64,000 bases of DNA from Euonymus europaeus (taxonomy: Eukaryota; Streptophyta; Magnoliopsida; Celastrales; Celastraceae), in NCBI GenBank assembly GCA_963580455.1, contig OY756971.1, forward strand, positions 11,121,001-11,185,000, given 5' to 3'. Every line of letters starts with the position of its first letter. Positions within the stretch are counted from its first letter, which is position 1. Shown here one piece after another: positions 58,071 through 64,000 of this stretch. The notes beneath the pieces were generated by a model that ran no database searches, was not told the DNA's origin, and saw only the letters and a program-made list of their open reading frames with translations. Both the position numbers and the translations under genes were made by a program.

Positions 58071-60605
58071 GGGGTTTTTTAATCGAAATAATCTAGGAAG
58101 CGTATAATCGTAAAATTTGACATAGAAGAACATTAAAAAGTGTGCACCGAGCAACTTTGATGGTCCGAAGTTGCTCAACTCTCCCTATGGATGAGCTTTT
58201 AACGGTTTTCTCCATTTGTCATAAAAGTTGGTGTTTTCGCATCGAAATAATCTACGAAGCTTATACTTGTAAAATTTGACATAGAAGCACAATAAAAAGT
58301 ATACACCAAGCAACTTTGATGGTCTGAAGTTTTTCAACTTTCTCTGTGGAAGTGCTTTTAACGGCTTTGTCCATTTCTCATAGAAAGTTGGGATTTGGTC
58401 ATCGAAATAATCTTGGAAGCCTATACTTGTAAAATTTGACATAGAAGAACATTAAAAAGTGTACACCGAGCAATTTTTCAGGTCCAAAGTTGCTCAACTC
58501 TCTCTATGGAGGAGCTTTTAACGGTTTTGTGCATTTGTCATAGAAAGTTGGTGTTTTGGCATCGAAATAATCTAAGAAGCTTATACTTGTAAAATTTGAC
58601 ATAGAAGAACAATAAAAAGTGTACACCGAGCAACTTTTCTGGTTCGAAGTTGCTCAACTCTCTCTATGGAGGAGCTTTTAACGGTTTTGTCCATTTGTCA
58701 TAAAAAGTTGGTGTTTTGGCATCGAAATAATCTTGGAAGCTTATACTCGTAAAATTTGACATAAAAGCACAATAAAAAGTTTCACCGAGCAACTTTGATG
58801 GTTCTAAAATCCTCAACTCTCTCAATAGAGGAGCTTTTAACAATTTTGTCCATTTCTCATAGAAAATTGGTGTTTTGGCATTGAAATAATCTAGGAAGCT
58901 TATACTCATAAAATTTGACAAATACACCAAGCAACTTTGATGGTCCGAACTTGCTGAACTCTCTCTATGGAGGAGCTTTTAATGACTTTGTCCATTTCTC
59001 ATAGAAAGTTGGTGTTTCGCCAATTAATTAATCTTGACGCTTATACTCGTAAAATTTCAAATGGAAAAACAATAAAAGTTGTACACACAACATTGATGGT
59101 CCGAAGTTGCTCAACACTCTCTATGGAGGAGCTTTTAACAATTTTGTGCATTTGTCATAGAAAGTTGGGGTTTTTGCATCGAAATAATCCAGAAAGCTTA
59201 TACTCGTAAAATTTGACATACAAGAACATTAAAAAGTATACGCCGAGCAACTTTGATGGTCCGGAGTAGCTCAACTCTCTCAATGGAGGAGCTTTTTACG
59301 GCTTTTTCCATTTCTCATAGAAAGTTGGTGTTTTGGCAATTAAATAATCTTGAATCTTATACTCGTAAAATTTGGCATAAAAGAACAATAAAAGTTGTAC
59401 ACATAGCATCTTTGACTGTCCGAAGTTGCTCAACTATCTCTATGGAGGAGCTTTTAACAATTTTGTCCATTTGTTATAGAAAGTTGGTGTTTTGGCATCG
59501 AAATAATCTAGGAAGCTTATACTTGTAAAATTTGACATAGAAGAACATTAAAAAGTGTACGCCGAGCAACTTTTCTGTTTCGATTTTGCTCAACTCTCTC
59601 TATGGAAGAGCTTTTAACGGTTTTGTCTATTTGTCATAGAAATTGGTGTTTTGGCGTCGAAATAATCTTGGAAGCTTATACTCGTAAAATTTGACATAGA
59701 AGCACAATAAGTTTCACCGAGCAACTTTGATGGTTCGAAAATCCTCAACTCTCTCTATTGAGGAGCTTTTAACAATTTTAAGCATTTGTCATAGAAAGTT
59801 AAGGTTTTTGCATCGAAATAATCCAGGAAGCTTATACTCGTAAAATTTGACATAGAAGAACATTAAAAAGTGTACGCCGAGCAACTTTGATGGTCCGAAG
59901 TAGCTCAACTTTCTCAATGGAGGAGCTTTTTACGGCTTTGTCCATTTCTCATAGATAGTTGGTGTTTTGGCAATTAAATAATCTTGAAGCTTATACTCGT
60001 AAAATTTGGCATAAAAGAACAATAAAATTTGTACACATAGCATCTTTGACGGTCCGAAGTTGCTCAACTCTCTCTATGGAGGAGCTTTTAACGATTTTGT
60101 CCATTTGTCATAAAAGTTGGCGTTTTCGCATCGAAATAATCTAGGAAGCTTATACTTGTAAAATTTGACATAAAAGAACATTAAAAAGTGTACAGCGAGC
60201 AACTTTTCTGGTCCGAAGTTGCTCAACTCTCTCTATGGAGGAGCTTTTAACGGTTTTGTCCATTTGTCATAGAAAGTCGGTGTTTTGGCATCGAAATAAG
60301 CTATGAAGCTTATACTCGTAAAATTTGACATAGAAGCACAATAAAAAGTTTCACCGAGCAACTTTGATGGTTCGAAAATGCTCAACTCTCTCTATAGAGG
60401 AGCTTTTAAAAATTTTGTCCATTTCTCATAGAAAGTTGGGGTTTTTTAATCGAAATAATCTAGGAAGCTTATACTCGTAAAATTTGAAATAGAAGAACAT
60501 TAAAATGTGTACACCGAGCAACTTTGATCTTCCTAAGTTGATTAACTCTCTCTATGGCGGAGCTTTTAACGATTTTGTCCATTTGTCATAGCATGTTGGT
60601 GTTTT
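58071..60605 (-). repeat. Left arm of large inverted duplication 2
   Basis: It pairs with 60,665 to the window end. Rare variants mirror each other in order: TACAGCGAGC (60,191), TTGGCGTTTTCGC, AAGTTAAGG, TTTTAAGCATTTG, GGCGTCG, TCGATTTTGC, TTCGCCAATTAATTAATC, and GGATTTGGTCATCG (about 58,390). Each has its reverse complement on the other side. Confidence 0.9.
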
Positions 60606-60647
60606 GCATCGAAGTAATCTTGGAAGCTTATACTCATAAAATTTGAG

Positions 60648-60668
60648 GTTTAGGGTTTAAGCCTAAAC
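60648..60668. repeat. Telomere-like hairpin at the inversion point
   Basis: GTTTAGG, then GTTTAAG, then CCTAAAC form a 7-bp stem with a 7-base loop and include nearly two TTTAGGG units. The sequence is not part of the satellite monomer and sits exactly where orientation switches from reverse to forward. Confidence 0.85.
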
Positions 60669-63600
60669 ACCAACATGCTATTACAAATGGACAAAATCGT
60701 TAAAAGCTCCTCCATAGAAAGAGTTAATCAACTTCGGAGGATCAAAGTTGCTCGGTGTACACTTTTTAATGTTCTTCTATGTCAAATTTTACGAGTATAA
60801 GCTTCCTAGATTATTTGGATTAAAAAACCCCAACTTTCTATGAGAAATGGACAAAATTGTTAAAAGCTCCTCTATAGAGAGAGTTGAGCATTTTCGAACC
60901 ATCAAAGTTGCTCGGTGGAACTTTTTATTGTGCTTCTATGTCAAATTTTACGAGTATAAGCTTCATAGCTTATTTCGATGCCAAAACACCGACTTTCTAT
61001 GACAAATGGACAAAACCGTTAAAAGCTCCTCCATAGAGAGAGTTGAACAACTTCGGACCAGAAAAGTTGCTCGCTGTACACTTTTTAATGTTCTTTTATG
61101 TCAAATTTTACAAGTATAAGCTTCCTAGATTATTTCGATGCGAAAACGCCAACTTTTATGACAAATGGACAAAATCGTTAAAAGCTCCTACATAGAGAGA
61201 GTTGAGCAACTTCGGACCGTCAAAGATGCTATGTGTACAAATTTTATTGTTCTTTTATGCCAAATTTTACGAGTATAAGCTTAAAGATTATTTAATTGCA
61301 AAAACACCAACTTTCTATGAGAAATGGACAAAGCCGTAAAAAGCTCCTCCATTGAGAAAATTGAGCCACTTCGGACCATCAAAGTTGCTCGGCGTACACT
61401 TTTTAATGTTCTTCTATGTCAAATTTTACGAGTATAAGCTTCCTGGATTATTTCGATGCAAAAACCTTAACTTTCTATGACAAATGCTTAAAATTGTTAA
61501 AAGCTCCTCAATAGAGAGAGTTGAGGATTTTCGAACCATCAAAGTTGCTCGGTGAAACTTTTTATTATGCTTCTATGTCAAATTTTACGAGTATAAGCTT
61601 CCAAGATTATTTCGACGCCAAAACACCAACTTTCTATGACAAATAGACAAAACCGTTAAAAGCTCTTCCAAAGAGAGAGTTGAGCAAAATTGAAACAGAA
61701 AAGTTGCTCGGCGTACAGTTTTTAATGTTCTTCTATGTCAAATTTTACAAGTATAAGCTTCCTAGATTATTTCGATGCCAAAACACCAACTTTCTATGAC
61801 AAATGGACAAAATTGTTAAAAGCTCTTCTATAGAGAGAGTTGAGCAACTTCGGACCGTCAAAGATGCTATGTGTACAACTTTTATTGTTCTTTTATGCCA
61901 AATTTTACGAGTATAAGCTTAAAGATTATTTAATTGCAAAAACACCAACTTTCTATGAGAAATGGACAAAGCCGTAAAAAGCTCCTCCATTGAGAAAATT
62001 GAGCCACTTCGGACCATCAAAGTTGCTCGGCGTACACTTTTTAATGTTCTTCTATGTCAAATTTTACGAGTATAAGCTTCCTGGATTATTTCGATGCAAA
62101 AACCTTAACTTTCTATGACAAATGCTTAAAATTGTTAAAAGCTCCTCAATAGAGAGAGTTGAGGATTTTCGAACCATCAAAGTTGCTCGGTGAAACTTTT
62201 TATTATGCTTCTATGTCAAATTTTACGAGTATAAGCTTCCAAGATTATTTCGACGCCAAAACACCAACTTTCTATGACAAATAGACAAAACCGTTAAAAG
62301 CTCTTCCAAAGAGAGAGTTGAGCAAAATTGAAACAGAAAAGTTGCTCGGCGTACAGTTTTTAATGTTCTTCTATGTCAAATTTTACAAGTATAAGCTTCC
62401 TAGATTATTTCGATGCCAAAACACCAACTTTCTATGACAAATGGACAAAATTGTTAAAAGCTCTTCTATAGAGAGAGTTGAGCAACTTCGGACCGTCAAA
62501 GATGCTATGTGTACAACTTTTATTGTTCTTTTATGCCAAATTTTACGAGTATAAGCTTCAAGATTATTTAATTGCCAAAACACCAACTTTCTATGAGAAA
62601 TGGAAAAAGCCGTAAAAAGCTCCTCCATTGAGAGAGTTGAGCTACTCCGGACCATCAAAGTTGCTCGGCGTATACTTTTTAATGTTCTTATATGTTCAAT
62701 TTTACGAGTATAAGCTTTCTGGATTATTTCGATGCAAAAACCCCAACTTTCTATGACAAATGCACAAAAATGTTAAAAGCTCCTCCATAGAGAGTGTTGA
62801 GCAACTTCGGACCATCAATGTTGTGTGTACAAGTTTTATTGTTTTTCCATTTGAAATTTTACGAGTATAAGCGTCAAGATTAATTAATTCGCGAAACACC
62901 AACTTTCTATGAGAAATGGACAAAGTCATTAAAAGCTCCTCCATAGAGAGAGTTCAGCAAGTTCGGACCATCAAAGTTGCTTGGTGTATTTGTCAAATTT
63001 TATGAGTATAAGCTTCCTAGATTATTTCAATGCCAAAACTCCAATTTTCTATGAGAAATGGACAAAATTGTTAAAAGCTCCTCTATTGAGAGAGTTGAGG
63101 ATTTTAGAACCATCAAAGTTGCTCGGTGAAACTTTTTATTGTGCTTTTATGTCAAATTTTACGAGTATAAGCTTCCAAGATTATTTCGATGCCAAAACAC
63201 CAACTTTGTATGAGAAATGGAAAAAGCCGTAAAAAGCTACTCCATTGAGAAAGTTGAGCTACTCCGGACCATCAAAGTTGCTCGGCGCATACTTTTTAAT
63301 GTTCTTATATGTTCAATTTTACGAGTATAAGCTTCTTAGATTATTTCGATGCCAAAACACCAACTTTCTATGACAAATGCACAAAACCGTTAAAAGCTCC
63401 TCCATAGAGAGAGTTGAGCAACTTTGGACCTGAAAAATTGCTCGTTGTACACTTTTTATTGTTCTTCTATGTCAAATTTTACAAGTATAAGCTTCTTAGA
63501 TTATTTCGATGCCAAAACACCAACTTTCTATGACAAATGCACAAAACCGTTAAAAGCTCCTCCATAGAGAGAGTTGAGCAACTTTGGACCTGAAAAATTG

Positions 63601-64000
63601 CTCGGTGTACACTTTTTAATGTTCTTCTATGTCAAATTTTACAAGTATAGGCATCCTAGATTATTTCGATGACCAAATCCCAACTTTCTATGAGAAATGG
63701 ACAAAGCCGTTAAAAGCACCTCCACAGAGAGAGTTGAAAAACTTCGGACCATCAAAGTTGCTTGGTGTATACTTTTTATTGTGCTTCTATGTCAAATTTT
63801 ACGAGTATAAGCTTCCAAGATTATTTCGATACCAAAACACCAACTTCCTATGACAAATGGACAAAGCCGTTAAAAGCTTTTCCATAGAGAGAGTTGAGCA
63901 ACTTCGGACCATCAAAGTTGCTCGGTGTACACTTTTTAATGTTCTTCTATGTCAAATTTTACGAGTATAAGCTTCCAAGATTATTTCGATTAAAAAACCC
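60665..64000 (+). repeat. Right arm of large inverted duplication 2 / forward satellite
   Basis: About 21 forward monomers mirror 58,071-60,605. Counterparts of the left-arm variants are TCGCTGTACA (61,071), GCGAAAACGCCAAC, CCTTAACTTTC, AATGCTTAAAATTG, TTTCGACGCC, GAGCAAAATTG, and GACCAAATCCCAAC (63,671). The arm is longer because of a 638-bp duplication at 61,204-62,479 and a one-monomer duplication near 63,360-63,600. It reaches the window edge still paired. Confidence 0.9.
61204..62479 (+). repeat. Tandem 638-bp (4-monomer) duplication in the right arm
   Basis: The rare strings ATTGAGAAAATTGAGCC (61,351 and 61,989), CCTTAACTTTC, AATGCTTAAAATTG and GAGCAAAATTGAAAC recur at a 638-bp offset with almost no differences. 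The left arm has one copy only, so the duplication followed the inversion event. Confidence 0.9.

Larger units (their letters stand above)
54230..60647 (-). repeat. Satellite array, inverted block (about 40 monomers)
   Basis: Orientation switches within CTCCATAGAAAGTTGGGG at 54,222-54,244, where CATAG is common to both orientations, and stays reversed for 6.4 kb. Monomers and subtypes are as in the forward blocks, read on the other strand. Open frames here are satellite frames, not genes. Confidence 0.97.

Noticed and set aside
1..64000. Calling the 160-bp array centromeric
   Set aside because: Period and higher-order structure are compatible, but sequence alone cannot show CENH3 binding; pericentromeric, knob or subtelomeric DNA would look the same.

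Overview
The window is heterochromatin-like DNA from a flowering plant, probably a dicot; I cannot name the species. About 48 of the 64 kb is one AT-rich tandem satellite with a monomer close to 160 bp. It carries no host gene that I can recognise. The plant assignment rests on TTTAGGG-type telomere motifs, a Ty1/copia integrase remnant, a Stowaway-like MITE end, a 5S rRNA-like sequence of the kind carried by Cassandra TRIM LTRs, and two integrated caulimovirid (plant pararetrovirus) genomes.

Layout: 1-12,002 satellite, forward; 12,003-13,980 transposon debris with small satellite fragments; 13,981-30,643 satellite, forward; 30,644-44,681 endogenous pararetrovirus, two head-to-tail segments; 44,682-54,229 satellite, forward; 54,230-60,647 satellite, inverted; 60,648-60,668 a telomere-like hairpin; 60,669-64,000 satellite, forward. 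The satellite is not uniform. Several monomer subtypes recur in a partly fixed order and give higher-order repeats with periods near 478 bp (3 monomers), 638 bp (4 monomers), 959 bp (6 monomers) and 2,235 bp (14 monomers). The last part of the window is a large inverted duplication with arms of at least 2.5 kb around a 59-bp centre, and it continues past the window edge.

The viral island has an ancestral genome of about 8.0 kb, by my arithmetic from the two overlapping segments. In genome order it has: a TATA promoter, a leader with a short ORF and an initiator tRNA-Met primer-binding site, three small tightly coupled ORFs (the last two related to each other and helix-rich), a polyprotein ORF1 (30K movement protein, coat protein, zinc knuckle, aspartic protease, reverse transcriptase, RNase H), and an overlapping ORF2 of unknown function with an acidic C-terminus. 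Small ORFs upstream plus an extra downstream ORF resemble badna- and tungroviruses; the polyprotein followed by ORF2 also resembles florendoviruses. I leave the genus open.

Neither segment is intact. Segment 1 has an early frameshift, a 128-bp tandem duplication, a 17-bp deletion before the RT, a 108-bp in-frame deletion that removes two RNase H catalytic residues, and a nonsense codon in ORF2. Segment 2 keeps an intact protease-RT-RNase H reading frame but lacks about 1.5 kb including the movement-protein region and has three nonsense codons. Segment 1 ends at the first base of the primer-binding site, where virion DNA is discontinuous. The whole island replaced 70 bp of satellite. Coordinates of repeat blocks were judged by eye and may be off by a few tens of bases.
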